Assembly (NCBI RefSeq): GCF_006539345.1
Contig: NZ_BJMV01000008.1
Coordinates: 62,001-126,000 of the forward strand
Source of the DNA: Acetobacter peroxydans
GTDB lineage: Bacteria; Pseudomonadota; Alphaproteobacteria; Acetobacterales; Acetobacteraceae
Direction: 5' to 3'
Length of the DNA: 64,000 nt
Of this stretch, positions 16,875 to 26,098 are shown piece by piece. The notes beneath the pieces were generated by a model that saw nothing but the letters and a program-made list of their open reading frames with translations, was not told the origin of the DNA and searched no databases. The position numbers and the translations under genes are program-made. The number at the start of each line of letters is the position of its first letter. Position 1 is the first letter of the stretch.

Positions 16875-18008
16875 TCAGCGAACGAGCGTATCAGTCCGCG
16901 CAGGAAGGAACCAGAGCAGGGCCTCACCGTTCGGCCCTGCCCGATCCTGCCGATCCAGGCCCGCCGCCATCCACGCACTGGCGGCACTGTCCCCACCGGA
17001 AGGCAGGAACCAGTGTGGGTTCAGAATCCACGCCGCAATATCCGCCTCTGTCCGGGCGGCGGTGCGGCTGCGCAACAGCAGGTGATAGCCGCCCGGCATC
17101 AGATCCCGCCGGATGCTTCCCCGCGTGGCGCGCCACAGGTGCCCTATGACCGAGGGCGGCACAACTTCATCCCTGTCGCCATAAACGCACAGGACAGAAC
17201 CCCGCACGCCGGGAGCGACCCGCGCGGCCTCGCGCATCAGGTCCACAAGCCCCTGGAGCGTATCAAAACGCATAGAGTGCAGTGTGAGCGGGTCATAATA
17301 CAGGCGGATCATGGCGGGCAGGTTGTCACCCGTTACGATACGGCCGGGGAGTTCACGCCCGGTCACTTCATGAGCGGGAAACAGCGTCGCCATGACAGCC
17401 AGCGGTGCCTGCACCCCCGACCCCGTATCCCAGATGGCCGGAGCCAGCAGCACAGCACCGGCGACAGACACAGAAGCAGGCTGCGCCATGAACAGCATGG
17501 CAATCGCCCCACCCATACTCTCTCCCGCCAGATAGAGCGGCGTATCCGGCGCCTCATGTTTCAGAATGGCGATCTCCTCGCCCACATCGGCCACAAGCCG
17601 TGTGCGCCCGGCCCAGCGCCCCCGTTCAGCCGTGGCGCCAAACCCGCGCACATCGGGTGCTACGACCGTAATGCCCTGCGCGGCCAGCACCGGCCCCGCA
17701 CTCTCCCATGCATCGCGGCTGTCGTTGAAGCCATGCAGGGCCAGAAGCACCGCACGGGGTGCGCCCTGCGCAGACCAGACCCGCGCGGGTATATCCGCAC
17801 CATCGGACAGGTGGAACACACGATCCGGCGGCACCAGTCGCCCCGCCCCCGCAAACCGGGCTGGCGGCACAGGAACCGGAGCGACAGATCCCGCGGGGTG
17901 ACAGTCCGCGCACCCGGCAAGGGCACAGGCAGCGACCGCCAGCATCCACCATGCGCCTCTGCTCACGCTCATGCGAAGAAAGGAGAGGTGCAAAAAGCCG
18001 CCCGACAT
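16875..18008 (-). CDS. Alpha/beta hydrolase lipoprotein (lysophospholipase-like)
   Basis: A serine hydrolase of the S33/monoacylglycerol-lipase-like group. After a lipoprotein signal (basic MSVSR, hydrophobic core, ALAGC), the fold shows the oxyanion strand LLALHGFNDS, nucleophile elbow GESMGG, aspartate in YGDRDEVVP and histidine in PGGYHLLLR, so the catalytic triad is complete. The ATG at 18008 was chosen because GGAG lies about 10 bases upstream; an ATG at 18017 is too close to it. Length (377) is ordinary. Substrate unknown; lipid anchoring suggests action at the periplasmic face of a membrane. Confidence 0.85.
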   Translation of the reverse strand: MSGGFLHLSFLRMSVSRGAWWMLAVAACALAGCADCHPAGSVAPVPVPPARFAGAGRLVPPDRVFHLSDGADIPARVWSAQGAPRAVLLALHGFNDSRDAWESAGPVLAAQGITVVAPDVRGFGATAERGRWAGRTRLVADVGEEIAILKHEAPDTPLYLAGESMGGAIAMLFMAQPASVSVAGAVLLAPAIWDTGSGVQAPLAVMATLFPAHEVTGRELPGRIVTGDNLPAMIRLYYDPLTLHSMRFDTLQGLVDLMREAARVAPGVRGSVLCVYGDRDEVVPPSVIGHLWRATRGSIRRDLMPGGYHLLLRSRTAARTEADIAAWILNPHWFLPSGGDSAASAWMAAGLDRQDRAGPNGEALLWFLPARTDTLVR

Positions 18009-18076
18009 GTCTATCATTCTCCACTACAGCCCTGCCTGATAGTCAGACGGGCTACAGATTCTCTAGCCCACGCAGG

Positions 18077-18310
18077 ATGACAATGGCGACCACCCTTGCA
18101 CACACTCCTGACCCCACGCCACACCCGCGGCTGGGTCATGTCGAAACCATTCTGGTCGATACACGTAAGATTGCCTGTGATGGCGGGCTGGGCGCGCTCG
18201 GGCACCCGCGCGTATGGCTGAAGATCGGCGGCCACCAGACCGTATGCCCTTACTGTTCGCGGCTGTTCGTGCTGCAACCGGGTGCGGCAGCAGACAGCCA
18301 CGGCCACTAA
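18077..18310 (+). CDS. Zinc-finger domain protein (NDUFS6/ZF-CHCC-like)
   Basis: A 77-residue protein with a single C-x8-H-x13-C-x2-C zinc site (C34, H43, C57, C60 in VCPYCSRLF) and the surrounding ACDGGLGALGHPRVWLKI. This is the pattern of the small alphaproteobacterial zinc-finger proteins related to the NDUFS6 subunit of complex I. The ATG at 18077 is used; an in-frame ATG two codons later is possible. It stands alone on the plus strand between genes of the other strand. Confidence 0.8.
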   Translation: MTMATTLAHTPDPTPHPRLGHVETILVDTRKIACDGGLGALGHPRVWLKIGGHQTVCPYCSRLFVLQPGAAADSHGH

Positions 18311-18317
18311 TGCCGTG

Positions 18318-18656
18318 TTAGTGGTGCAGGGAGTGTGAAAACAGGTTGATGACCAGCACACCCGCCACAATCAGGGCAATGCCCAGAAGGGCGGGAGTGT
18401 CGAGGCTCTGACGGAAAATCAGCAGGCCGACAACCGCACTCAGCACCACGCCCGCACCGGCCCAGATGGCGTAGAGAATACCCACGGGCACGGTTTTAAG
18501 CGGAATAGACAGAAAATAGAACGCAAAGCCATATGCCACGAGGCTACCCGCAGCAGGCAGCCAGCGGGCAAAGCCCTGTGAGGCGGCCAGACAGGTGGTG
18601 CCAACCATCTCGAACACGATGGCCAGCGCCAGCATTACAAAAGGCTTTTCGGCCAT
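18318..18656 (-). CDS. SMR-family multidrug/guanidinium efflux protein
   Basis: A 112-residue four-helix transporter of the small multidrug resistance family. The membrane-embedded glutamate E16 in LAIVFEMVGTT corresponds to E14 of EmrE, and YAIWAGAGVVLSAVVG is the signature of helix 3. The start at 18656 has GGAGG six bases upstream. EmrE-type drug export and Gdx-type guanidinium export cannot be separated by eye. It functions as a dimer; no partner gene is adjacent, so a homodimer is likely. It ends a few bases from the convergent zinc-finger gene. Confidence 0.9.
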   Translation of the reverse strand: MAEKPFVMLALAIVFEMVGTTCLAASQGFARWLPAAGSLVAYGFAFYFLSIPLKTVPVGILYAIWAGAGVVLSAVVGLLIFRQSLDTPALLGIALIVAGVLVINLFSHSLHH

Positions 18657-18683
18657 GCCCACCCTCCGCCAGCCAGTTGCCGG

Positions 18684-19955
18684 TTAACCGCCAATCCGCT
18701 CAAGACCGCCCATATAGGGGCGCAGCACCTCAGGAATGGTGATGGAGCCATCCGCGTTCTGATAATTTTCCATAACCGCGATCAGCGTACGACCGACCGC
18801 CAGCCCAGACCCGTTGAGCGTATGCACGAACACCGGGCTTTCGCCCGCCTTGGGCCGGAAGCGTGCATTCATGCGGCGGGCCTGAAAGTCGCGCGTGTTG
18901 GAGCAGGATGAAATTTCACGCCAGGCGTTCTGCCCCGGCAGCCACGCTTCCAGATCATAGGTGCGGGCTGCACCAAAGCCCGTGTCTCCCGCGCAGAGCA
19001 GCATACGCCGGTAAGGAATGCCCAGACGCTCCAGCACCGTTTCCGCGCAGCGGGTCATGCGCTCGTGCTCGGCTTCACTCGTCTCGGGTGTGGTGACGGA
19101 CACCATTTCCACTTTTTCAAACTGATGCTGGCGCAACATACCGCGCACATCGCGCCCGGCGGCCCCTGCTTCGGAGCGGAAACACTGGCTCAGCGCGGTC
19201 ATGCGCAACGGCAGGGTCGCGCCGTCGAGAATGTCCCCGGACACAGAGGCGGTCAACGGCACTTCAGCGGTAGGGATCAGCCAGCGGCCATCCTCGGTGC
19301 GGAAAGACTGGTCCGCGAATTTCGGCAGCTTGTCGGTGCCGTACATCGCATCGTCATTGACCAATGTGGGCACCATGACTTCCGTATACCCATGCTCGGC
19401 CGTGTGCAGGTCCAGCATGAACTGACCCAGCGCGCGCTCCAGCCGCGCCAGCGCGCCACGCAGGAGCACAAAGCGAGCGCCGGACAGCTTGGATGCCGTG
19501 CCAAAATCCATCTGCCCCAGCGCTTCACCCAGTTCAAAGTGCTGCTTGGGGGTAAAGTCGAAAACACGCCGGTCACCCCAGACATGCTGTTCCACATTGG
19601 CGTTTTCATCCGCGCCCGCAGGCACGCCGGGATCGAGCCGGTTGGGCAGATTGGCCAGAAGGGCGGTGCTGTTGCGCTCCAGCGCCACCACGGCTTCTTC
19701 CAGTGCTTCCATTTCGGCACGCAGGGCAACGCCTTCGGCCTCAAGCTCGGCACTGTCGGCCCCGGCGCGCTTTAGGGTGCCAATCTCACGGGCCAGCGCC
19801 TTTCGGCGGGTCTGCTTTTCCTGTAATACGGTCTGGGCCTGACGACGTTCCTCGTCCCATGCCACAAGCTGCTGCGCGACCGGCTCCAGCCCACGGCGGG
19901 CCAGATCAGCATCAAACGCGGCGGGGTCAGCCCGCAGACTGCGGATATCGTGCAT
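18684..19955 (-). CDS. serS: Seryl-tRNA synthetase
   Basis: Charges tRNA-Ser and, in selenocysteine users, tRNA-Sec. The 423-residue protein has the N-terminal two-helix antiparallel coiled coil (about 30-100) that grips the tRNA long arm. The class II core shows motif 2 ([20 protein letters not shown]), [17 protein letters not shown] and motif 3 ([20 protein letters not shown]). It follows tatC with a 3-bp gap, part of the common alphaproteobacterial scp-tat-serS string. Confidence 0.98.
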   Translation of the reverse strand: MHDIRSLRADPAAFDADLARRGLEPVAQQLVAWDEERRQAQTVLQEKQTRRKALAREIGTLKRAGADSAELEAEGVALRAEMEALEEAVVALERNSTALLANLPNRLDPGVPAGADENANVEQHVWGDRRVFDFTPKQHFELGEALGQMDFGTASKLSGARFVLLRGALARLERALGQFMLDLHTAEHGYTEVMVPTLVNDDAMYGTDKLPKFADQSFRTEDGRWLIPTAEVPLTASVSGDILDGATLPLRMTALSQCFRSEAGAAGRDVRGMLRQHQFEKVEMVSVTTPETSEAEHERMTRCAETVLERLGIPYRRMLLCAGDTGFGAARTYDLEAWLPGQNAWREISSCSNTRDFQARRMNARFRPKAGESPVFVHTLNGSGLAVGRTLIAVMENYQNADGSITIPEVLRPYMGGLERIGG

Positions 19956-19958
19956 AGG

Positions 19959-20807
19959 TCAGGGACTTTCCTGCTGGGAGTTGGTCTCGTTTTCGCTCCG
20001 GCGCGTGGCCCATGCGGGCTCCACCATCCGGGCGCACAGGATTGAAACCTCGTACAGCAGCACAAGCGGCACCGCGAGGCCAATCTGGGTAATGACATCA
20101 GGCGGCATGACGATAGCCGCCACCACAAAGGCCCCCACGATCGCATAACGGCGAAACCGCCGGAGCATGGCGGCCGTGACAATGCCCGCGCGTGCCAGCA
20201 GCGTCAACACCACCGGCAGCTCAAACGCCACGCCAAAAGCCATGATCAGTTTCATGACAAGCGCCAGATATTCCGACACCTTGGCCTGCAGTTCGATCTG
20301 TACGCCGCCCGTGCTGCCCGGCGTCTGAAACGACAGAAAAAACCGCCACGCAACAGGGAAGATGAAATAGTAAGCCAGAGCCGCCCCTGTCAGAAACAGC
20401 ACCGGCGTTGCCACCAGAAACGGTGCGAAGGCACGTTTTTCCGAGCGGTACAGGCCGGGGGCAATAAATATCCACGCCTGAACGGCTACCATGGGAAAGG
20501 ACAGGAACATCGCCCCGAACAGGGCCACGCGGATATAGGTAAAAAACGCCTCGTACAGCGCTGTGTAGATCAGGTGCGGCTGTTCGCCCTGCTGGCGCAT
20601 GATCTCGCCCAGCGGGCGGGCCAGAAACAGGTAGATGTTTTCCGCGTAATGGTAGCACAGCGCAAAACACAGGACGAAAGTCAGCCCCGCCCACAGCAGC
20701 CTGCGCCGCAGTTCCAGCAGGTGGTCAACCAGAGACATGGGCTGGTCGTTGATCGGATCGTGCGCCGCTTCGTCGTTCTGGCTGGCGTCGTAGGTCTTGT
20801 CGGTCAT
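19959..20807 (-). CDS. tatC: TatC, twin-arginine translocase core subunit
   Basis: TatC binds twin-arginine signal peptides and nucleates the translocon. The start at 20807 gives 282 residues and overlaps the tatB stop (ATGA); longer in-frame readings run antisense-like through tatB and were rejected. The conserved N-terminal PMSLVDHLLELRRRLLW motif is present, followed by six membrane helices and the periplasmic loop with FLSFPMVAVQAWIFIAPGLY. In acetic acid bacteria the Tat route exports many cofactor-containing periplasmic enzymes. No tatA is found next to it. Confidence 0.97.
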   Translation of the reverse strand: MTDKTYDASQNDEAAHDPINDQPMSLVDHLLELRRRLLWAGLTFVLCFALCYHYAENIYLFLARPLGEIMRQQGEQPHLIYTALYEAFFTYIRVALFGAMFLSFPMVAVQAWIFIAPGLYRSEKRAFAPFLVATPVLFLTGAALAYYFIFPVAWRFFLSFQTPGSTGGVQIELQAKVSEYLALVMKLIMAFGVAFELPVVLTLLARAGIVTAAMLRRFRRYAIVGAFVVAAIVMPPDVITQIGLAVPLVLLYEVSILCARMVEPAWATRRSENETNSQQESP

Positions 20808-21433
20808 GCCTGCTGGCCCACGCTGGATGATGTCTCCGCCCCGCCCGTTCCGCCAATAGGGGTCGGCCGCACGACGTGCCGTCCGTGCAGAACCCGCACT
20901 GGCGGCAGGATTGCCGGCGGGAGCAGACGCGGCTGTTCGTTGAGAATCCGCCGCACGATGCCCGGCGGCAGTTCCGGCGGAGCGGCCTCCACCGCATCGT
21001 CCGACACGCCCGGCACCACTGCCTCTTCCACACCATCCCCCACTGGGGGCCATATGGCAGGCGCAATGGTTCTATGCGAGAGCGCGGCGGGCTTCCCCCG
21101 GTCAAGCGCACGGGGGCCGGGCGGCAGGGCATAGTCTGTCAGCGGCGCGGGGCGCTCCACGGCGCGGCTCAGACTGCCATCCTCATCCAGCGCCTTGATG
21201 ATACGGCCACGCACGTTCAGGTTTTTCAGGTCTCGTACCTGATCCCGAACCTCCCCCAGATCGGCTTCACGTACCATCTCATCAAAATGAGACTGGAACT
21301 CCCCCGCCATGCGCCGGGCTTTTTTGACAAAACCCGCAAGCCCGCGCAGGGCAACCGGCAAGTCCTTCGGCCCGATCACCACCAGGGCCACGGCACCGAT
21401 CAACGCAATTTCCGACCAGGCAAAATCAAACAT
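20804..21433 (-). CDS. tatB: TatB, twin-arginine translocase subunit
   Basis: TatB partners TatC in signal-peptide recognition. The 209-residue protein starts MFDFAWSEIALIGAVALVVIG with the TatB-typical glutamate (E8) in the membrane helix, then an amphipathic helix LPVALRGLAGFVKKARRM. It ends in a long proline-rich tail. It overlaps tatC by 4 bp. The F-D-F start, the early glutamate and the length favour TatB over TatA. The tail is longer than in E. coli TatB (171 residues). Confidence 0.93.
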   Translation of the reverse strand: MFDFAWSEIALIGAVALVVIGPKDLPVALRGLAGFVKKARRMAGEFQSHFDEMVREADLGEVRDQVRDLKNLNVRGRIIKALDEDGSLSRAVERPAPLTDYALPPGPRALDRGKPAALSHRTIAPAIWPPVGDGVEEAVVPGVSDDAVEAAPPELPPGIVRRILNEQPRLLPPAILPPVRVLHGRHVVRPTPIGGTGGAETSSSVGQQA

Positions 21434-21505
21434 CGGCAGCCCCGTTCACACCTGCCCGCAGGCCGGGCGACAGCCAGCGCACGGCATAAAGGCACGGTGT
21501 GTCTA

Positions 21506-22291
21506 TCACGCCCGTTCCGGCCCGGAAACACTCTCTTCCGCCTCTGGCTCCACTGGCGGCTCAGATGTCCCCTCCGCAAATGCGGCAGCGGACGCGCGCT
21601 GCCCTTCCTCCATCCCATCCGCACCGTCAAAGGCAATCTCGGACTGGCTCTGGCGCAGGCCCGCCATGTCCGGCACATCCACCAGCAATTCCTCGCGCCG
21701 GGGCAGGTCGGACAGGGCGCGCAGGCCGAAATGGCGCAGGAACTCGGGCGTTGTTCCCCACAGAACCGGACGGCCCGGCACCTCCTTGCGGCCACGCGGG
21801 GCAATCAGTTCCGCCTCGATCAAGGTATCGAGCACCGTCTGCCCCAGACTGACTCCGCGAATATCTTCAATATCCGTGCGGGTGCAGGGCTGATGATACG
21901 CGATGATGGCCAGCGATTCCATGACCGCGCGGGGCAGACGGCGTGGGCGTTCCAGCACACGCGTAAGCTGTGCCGCCAGATCGGGAGCGGTTCGGAACTG
22001 CCAGCCACCCGCCACCTCAACCGGGCTGACGCCGCGCCCTTCATACTGCCGGACAAGAGCCGCCAGTACCGCATCCACAAATGCTCCCAGATCCTCCTGC
22101 CCGGCAGGCATGAGCCGCCGAGTTTCCAGCAGGTCGGCCAGCCTGCGGGCGCTAACCGGCTCGGACGCCGCGAAAATCAGGGCTTCCGCCAGACGTACGG
22201 CGTCATCCGGCACAATCGGCGCAGCATCCGTCTCGTCCACGGGAACGCTTGGGGCCTCATCCTCCGTGTGCGGGAACTCTGGCTGTGTCAT
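21506..22291 (-). CDS. scpB: ScpB, SMC-ScpAB condensin subunit
   Basis: ScpB is a winged-helix dimer that works with ScpA and SMC in chromosome condensation and segregation. The 261-residue protein shows the typical RLAEALIFAASEPVS start of the first winged helix, and the second with AVMESLAIIAYHQPCTRTDIEDIRG and GRPVLWGTTPEFLRHFGL. A 70-residue acidic, Glu/Pro-rich tail follows. Its ATG overlaps the scpA stop. Confidence 0.95.
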   Translation of the reverse strand: MTQPEFPHTEDEAPSVPVDETDAAPIVPDDAVRLAEALIFAASEPVSARRLADLLETRRLMPAGQEDLGAFVDAVLAALVRQYEGRGVSPVEVAGGWQFRTAPDLAAQLTRVLERPRRLPRAVMESLAIIAYHQPCTRTDIEDIRGVSLGQTVLDTLIEAELIAPRGRKEVPGRPVLWGTTPEFLRHFGLRALSDLPRREELLVDVPDMAGLRQSQSEIAFDGADGMEEGQRASAAAFAEGTSEPPVEPEAEESVSGPERA

Positions 22292-23145
22292 GGGGTCTCT
22301 CCGTCCTGATCCTCACCCTGTGGCGCGGTGTGAGAGCGCAGCAGAATTTGCCCGAAGGTCTGATCCTGCCTCAGTTCAAGCCGCCCTGTCTTGGCCAGTT
22401 CCAGCCCGGCGATCAATGTGCCTGCAAGGGCCGCACGCCGCTGCCGTATGGCGGCATCGCCCCCTTCCTGCTCCGGCAGCACATCAGGCAGGAAGGCATC
22501 CAGCGCATTCCAGCCCGGCGGCGTTTCCCCCAGAAGGCGGGTCAGACGGCTGAGCGCATCCTGTACGGTCCAGAAACGCAGGGTGCGCGGCATGTAGACC
22601 TTGCGCGAGGCCGTGCGCCGCATAGCCGCCAGATAGGCACGCATTAACTGCGGCACATCCAGCACCAGACCGGAACGGTCGATTTCGGTCAGATCTTCCG
22701 CCTCGCCGCGCGCAAAGACATCACGCCCAAGCTGGGGGCGCGCCTCAAGCCAGCGCGCAAGCTGGCCCATGCAGGCCAGTTCCAGCAGGCGTTCGTGCAG
22801 AAGCTCGGCTGCTTCCTCACCCTCAACGGCCAGTTCATCGTCCGGGGGCAGCAGCAGGCGCGACTTCAGCCACGCGAGCCAGGCGGCCATGACCAGCCAG
22901 TCCGCCGCCAGTTCCAGACGCACCCGCCGCGCGCTTTCCACAACGGCCAGATACTGCTCAACCAGTTGCAGAATGGAAATACGCGCCAGATCCACCTTCT
23001 GTGCCCGCGCCAGATCGAGCAGCAGATCCAGCGGGCCTTCAAACCCTTCCAGCCTCAGCAGCGGTGCACGGGGGAGGCTATCGACCTCCACGACCGCCGC
23101 TTCAGACGCGGCAGGCTCCGTGGGAGGGTCAGCCGATATGCTCAA
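22288..23145 (-). CDS. scpA: ScpA, SMC-ScpAB condensin kleisin subunit
   Basis: ScpA is the kleisin that bridges SMC heads. The 285-residue protein has the hallmark LEGFEGPLDLLLDLARAQKVDL near the N-terminus, the ISILQLVEQYLAVVE helix and DWLVMAAWLAWLKSRLLLP. The C-terminal winged helix covers about 205-270. It begins with TTG (TTGAGCATA), with AGGCAGCACAGG upstream; no better start is visible. It lies 12 bp after the SPOR-protein gene and overlaps scpB by 4 bp. Confidence 0.95.
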   Translation of the reverse strand: MSISADPPTEPAASEAAVVEVDSLPRAPLLRLEGFEGPLDLLLDLARAQKVDLARISILQLVEQYLAVVESARRVRLELAADWLVMAAWLAWLKSRLLLPPDDELAVEGEEAAELLHERLLELACMGQLARWLEARPQLGRDVFARGEAEDLTEIDRSGLVLDVPQLMRAYLAAMRRTASRKVYMPRTLRFWTVQDALSRLTRLLGETPPGWNALDAFLPDVLPEQEGGDAAIRQRRAALAGTLIAGLELAKTGRLELRQDQTFGQILLRSHTAPQGEDQDGETP

Positions 23146-23157
23146 GGCCTGTGCTGC

Positions 23158-24222
23158 CTAGGGCCGGGCTACCATGCAGGCCAGCCCCCGTTCCCGCGCG
23201 GTGGCGCAGAAGGCATGAGCATCGGCACTGCTGTCAAACCCGGTCACACGCAGGCGGTAGAACACCGCACTGTTCTGCTCCGTCCGCACGATGGAGGGCG
23301 TACGGGTGCCGAACAGCGTCGGGTAGCGGGTTTTTAGCCGGCTCCATTCCTTACGGGCCTCGGCATCGCTCTGCAGAGCCGCCAACTGCACCTGATAGGC
23401 GCCGCTGCTGTCCTTGACCGCTGAAGGCGCGGGCACAGGAGCAGGAAGCGCGGCTTCGGCCTGCCGGGCCGCAGGGGCGGGTGCACTCTGCGCCGGGGCT
23501 TCATCCGCCTTTTTGTCCGGCTGGGTCGCCGGCGTAGGAACTGATGCGGTGGCGGCAGCATGGGAGGCCGCCTGTCCTGCACCCTGAGCGGCGCCCTGCA
23601 CGGCGGCGGCACTATCGCCTTCCTCAACCGCACCGGGGGCAGTGCTGTCGGATTCCTCCTCCTGCGCGGATGCACCCGCAGCCGTGCCGGAAGGTGCCGT
23701 GGCTGGCGTAGCGGAGGCCGTATCAGCCGTCTGCCCGGCAGCAGCCGGAGCGCCTGCTGCCTCGCCCGCATTCGCACCCGCCGGAGCCGCAGGCGTAGCG
23801 GGCGTACCGCCGTACTGGGCGGCAAGCGCCGCCGGGTTGGGTTTTTCAGGCGCAGGCACCGGATGCCCGGTCTGGTCGTCGGTGTCCTCGATAGGGCCGA
23901 GGGCATCAAGCTGCATCCCGCCCGGATCGACCGGGTGAGTTTTCATGGCCACGGGAGGCGGCCCAAACACGGGAATACCGTGCGAATGGTGCCGCACCAG
24001 CGCCCAGCCGCCAATACCAAGAACCAGCAGCCCCCCCAGCCCGGCAGCCCCATAGGCCAGCCACTGGGTGATGGAGTCGGTGCCCGTCACACGTGCAAGC
24101 ATACTACCCAGAAGAGCGGCCTCCGGCTTGGAGGGCGTATCATCATAATCGGTGCTCATGCGCTCACGCGCACGGCTGATCCGATCTTCCGCCGTGGCGG
24201 AGCCTCGCTCTTTTTCGTTCAT
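23158..24222 (-). CDS. SPOR-domain membrane protein
   Basis: A 354-residue bitopic protein: cytoplasmic N-terminus, one membrane helix (about 57-78, around GAAGLGGLLVLGIGGWALV), a 180-residue Ala/Pro-rich periplasmic linker and a C-terminal SPOR domain (about 275-354, AYQVQLAALQSDAEARKEW...LRVTGF). SPOR domains bind denuded peptidoglycan at the division septum, so a cell-wall or division role is likely. It overlaps the argS stop by one base and precedes scpA, a common alphaproteobacterial order. Confidence 0.9.
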   Translation of the reverse strand: MNEKERGSATAEDRISRARERMSTDYDDTPSKPEAALLGSMLARVTGTDSITQWLAYGAAGLGGLLVLGIGGWALVRHHSHGIPVFGPPPVAMKTHPVDPGGMQLDALGPIEDTDDQTGHPVPAPEKPNPAALAAQYGGTPATPAAPAGANAGEAAGAPAAAGQTADTASATPATAPSGTAAGASAQEEESDSTAPGAVEEGDSAAAVQGAAQGAGQAASHAAATASVPTPATQPDKKADEAPAQSAPAPAARQAEAALPAPVPAPSAVKDSSGAYQVQLAALQSDAEARKEWSRLKTRYPTLFGTRTPSIVRTEQNSAVFYRLRVTGFDSSADAHAFCATARERGLACMVARP

Positions 24223-26021
24223 CAGCGCATTTCCTCCACTGGCTCCACGCCCATGACGGCCAGACCGGAACGGATAACCGCTGCCGTGGCAGCCACAAGG
24301 GCCAAACGGGCACGCGTGGCGTCCACCGCTTCCGCCTGCAGGAAGCGCAGCGCCGCATCATCGCGCCCACGGTTCCACAACGCATGAAAATCGGCTGCGA
24401 CATCGGCCAGATAGAACGCAATACGGTGCGGCTCACGCGCAAGGGCTGCGGCTTCCACCATACGGGGCCATTCCGCCAGACGGCGCACCAGCGCCATTTC
24501 GGCATCAGCGCTCAGGCTGTCGAGCGCCGCCGTGGACAGGGCAGCGGCGTCCACCGGGCCGTATGAGCCATCCTCGGCGGCGGCACGCAGCACCGAACGG
24601 CAGCGGGCATGGGCGTACTGCACATAAAACACTGGGTTATCGCGCTTCTGCGCCATGACCAGATCAAGGTCGAACTCCATCTGGGCATCGCTCTTGCGGG
24701 TGAGCATGGTAAAGCGCACCGCATCGCGGCCAACCTCGTCAATCAGGTCGCGCAGGGTCACGAAGGTGCCCGCCCGCTTGGACATACGCACGGGCTGGCC
24801 ATCGCGCACGATATGCACGATCTGGCACAGCACCACTTCCAGCGGCACGGCATCGCCTGTCAGCGCCTTGACGGCCGCCTTCATGCGCTTGACGTAGCCG
24901 CCGTGGTCGGCGCCCCACACGTCGATCATCACCTGCGCGCCGCGGGCGACCTTGTCCGCATGGCAGCCGATATCGTTGGCAAAATAGGTATTGGTGCCGT
25001 CCGACTTGCGCAGCGGGCGATCCACATCATCGCCAAAGTCTGTGGACCGGAACAGAAGCTGCTCGCGCTCCTCCCAGTCCTCGGGCAGCTTGCCCTTCGG
25101 CGGCTCCAGAATACCTTCGTACAGCAGGCCCTGCTTTTCCAGCGTCTGGATGGCGGTTTCCGTGACCCCGCGCGCCAGCACGTCGGCTTCGGACGTGAAG
25201 ACGTCCTGATTGACGCCAAGGGCAGCCAGATCCTCACGGATGGCCTTGAGCATATGGGCGACCGTAAAGCCGCGCACGGTTTCGAGCCATGTCGCCTCGG
25301 GCGCGGGGCGGGGGGTACCATCAGCAGCCGTTTCGGCCAGCTTCGCACCGTATTCCGCGGCCAGTTCCATCCCCACCGGCACAAGATAATCGCCCAGATA
25401 CTGCAAACCATGGGGAGCCAGTTCGGCAAACGCCTCCTGCTCCATCGTCGTGCCCAGAGCCTGCAGGTAACGCCAGTAAGCGGCCCAGGCCAGCGCGCGC
25501 ACCTGTGTGCCCGCATCGTTGATGTAGAATTCCTTGGTGACGTCAAAGCCAGCCTTGCCCAGCAGATTGGCCAGCGCGTCGCCCACAACGGCGCCACGGC
25601 AATGGCCGACATGCATCGGCCCGGTGGGGTTGGCCGAGACATACTCGACATTGACGCGCACGCCCGCCCCAATGGTGGAGGTACCATAGGCCTCGCCCGC
25701 CCGCAGCACCGCAGGCAGTACGCCGCGCAGCACCGCAGGCTCAAGGGTAATGTTGACAAAACCCGGCCCGGCGGCAGCGGCGGCGGCAACGCCCGGCACG
25801 GCAGTAAGGGCCTGTGCCAGTTCCTGTGCGATATCGGCGGGCTTGCGTTTTGCCACACGCGCCAGCAGCAGGGCGGCGTTAGTAGCCATGTCGCCATGGG
25901 CAGGGTCGCGCGTGGGGGTCAGTTCGACGCGGGCCAGCGTGTCTTCGGCCACGTCGGGCAGCAGTTCCCGCACGGTAGCCAGAACATGATGACGGTAACG
26001 CTGGAACACACAGTCAGACAT
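24222..26021 (-). CDS. argS: Arginyl-tRNA synthetase
   Basis: Class I synthetase charging tRNA-Arg. The ATG at 26021 gives 599 residues. Features: the N-terminal ArgRS-specific domain (about 1-110), the HIGH-like HVGH in NPTGPMHVGHCRGAVVGD, a KMSKS-like VRMSKRAGTFV loop, and the C-terminal anticodon-binding helices. Length is normal. A long antisense open frame over this gene is a codon-bias shadow. Confidence 0.98.
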   Translation of the reverse strand: MSDCVFQRYRHHVLATVRELLPDVAEDTLARVELTPTRDPAHGDMATNAALLLARVAKRKPADIAQELAQALTAVPGVAAAAAAGPGFVNITLEPAVLRGVLPAVLRAGEAYGTSTIGAGVRVNVEYVSANPTGPMHVGHCRGAVVGDALANLLGKAGFDVTKEFYINDAGTQVRALAWAAYWRYLQALGTTMEQEAFAELAPHGLQYLGDYLVPVGMELAAEYGAKLAETAADGTPRPAPEATWLETVRGFTVAHMLKAIREDLAALGVNQDVFTSEADVLARGVTETAIQTLEKQGLLYEGILEPPKGKLPEDWEEREQLLFRSTDFGDDVDRPLRKSDGTNTYFANDIGCHADKVARGAQVMIDVWGADHGGYVKRMKAAVKALTGDAVPLEVVLCQIVHIVRDGQPVRMSKRAGTFVTLRDLIDEVGRDAVRFTMLTRKSDAQMEFDLDLVMAQKRDNPVFYVQYAHARCRSVLRAAAEDGSYGPVDAAALSTAALDSLSADAEMALVRRLAEWPRMVEAAALAREPHRIAFYLADVAADFHALWNRGRDDAALRFLQAEAVDATRARLALVAATAAVIRSGLAVMGVEPVEEMR

Positions 26022-26044
26022 GCACACTCAATCCTGTCACTCAT

Positions 26045-26075
26045 AAAACGCCCGGAACCGGGGGAATACCCGGAG
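26045..26075 (-). terminator. Possible terminator downstream of dgt
   Basis: Downstream of the dNTPase stop on the minus strand a CCGGG/CCCGG stem with a 6-nt loop (26058-26073) is followed by TTCCGGGCGTTTTA. The stem is short and the T-run is only four bases, so this is a weak call. Confidence 0.3.
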
Positions 26076-26098
26076 CCGCAGCGCCAAAAAAGGCGTTA

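Noticed and set aside
16632..18080. A 482-codon plus-strand open frame across tRNA-Arg and the hydrolase gene
   Set aside because: It runs through the tRNA and antisense to a gene with a complete catalytic triad.
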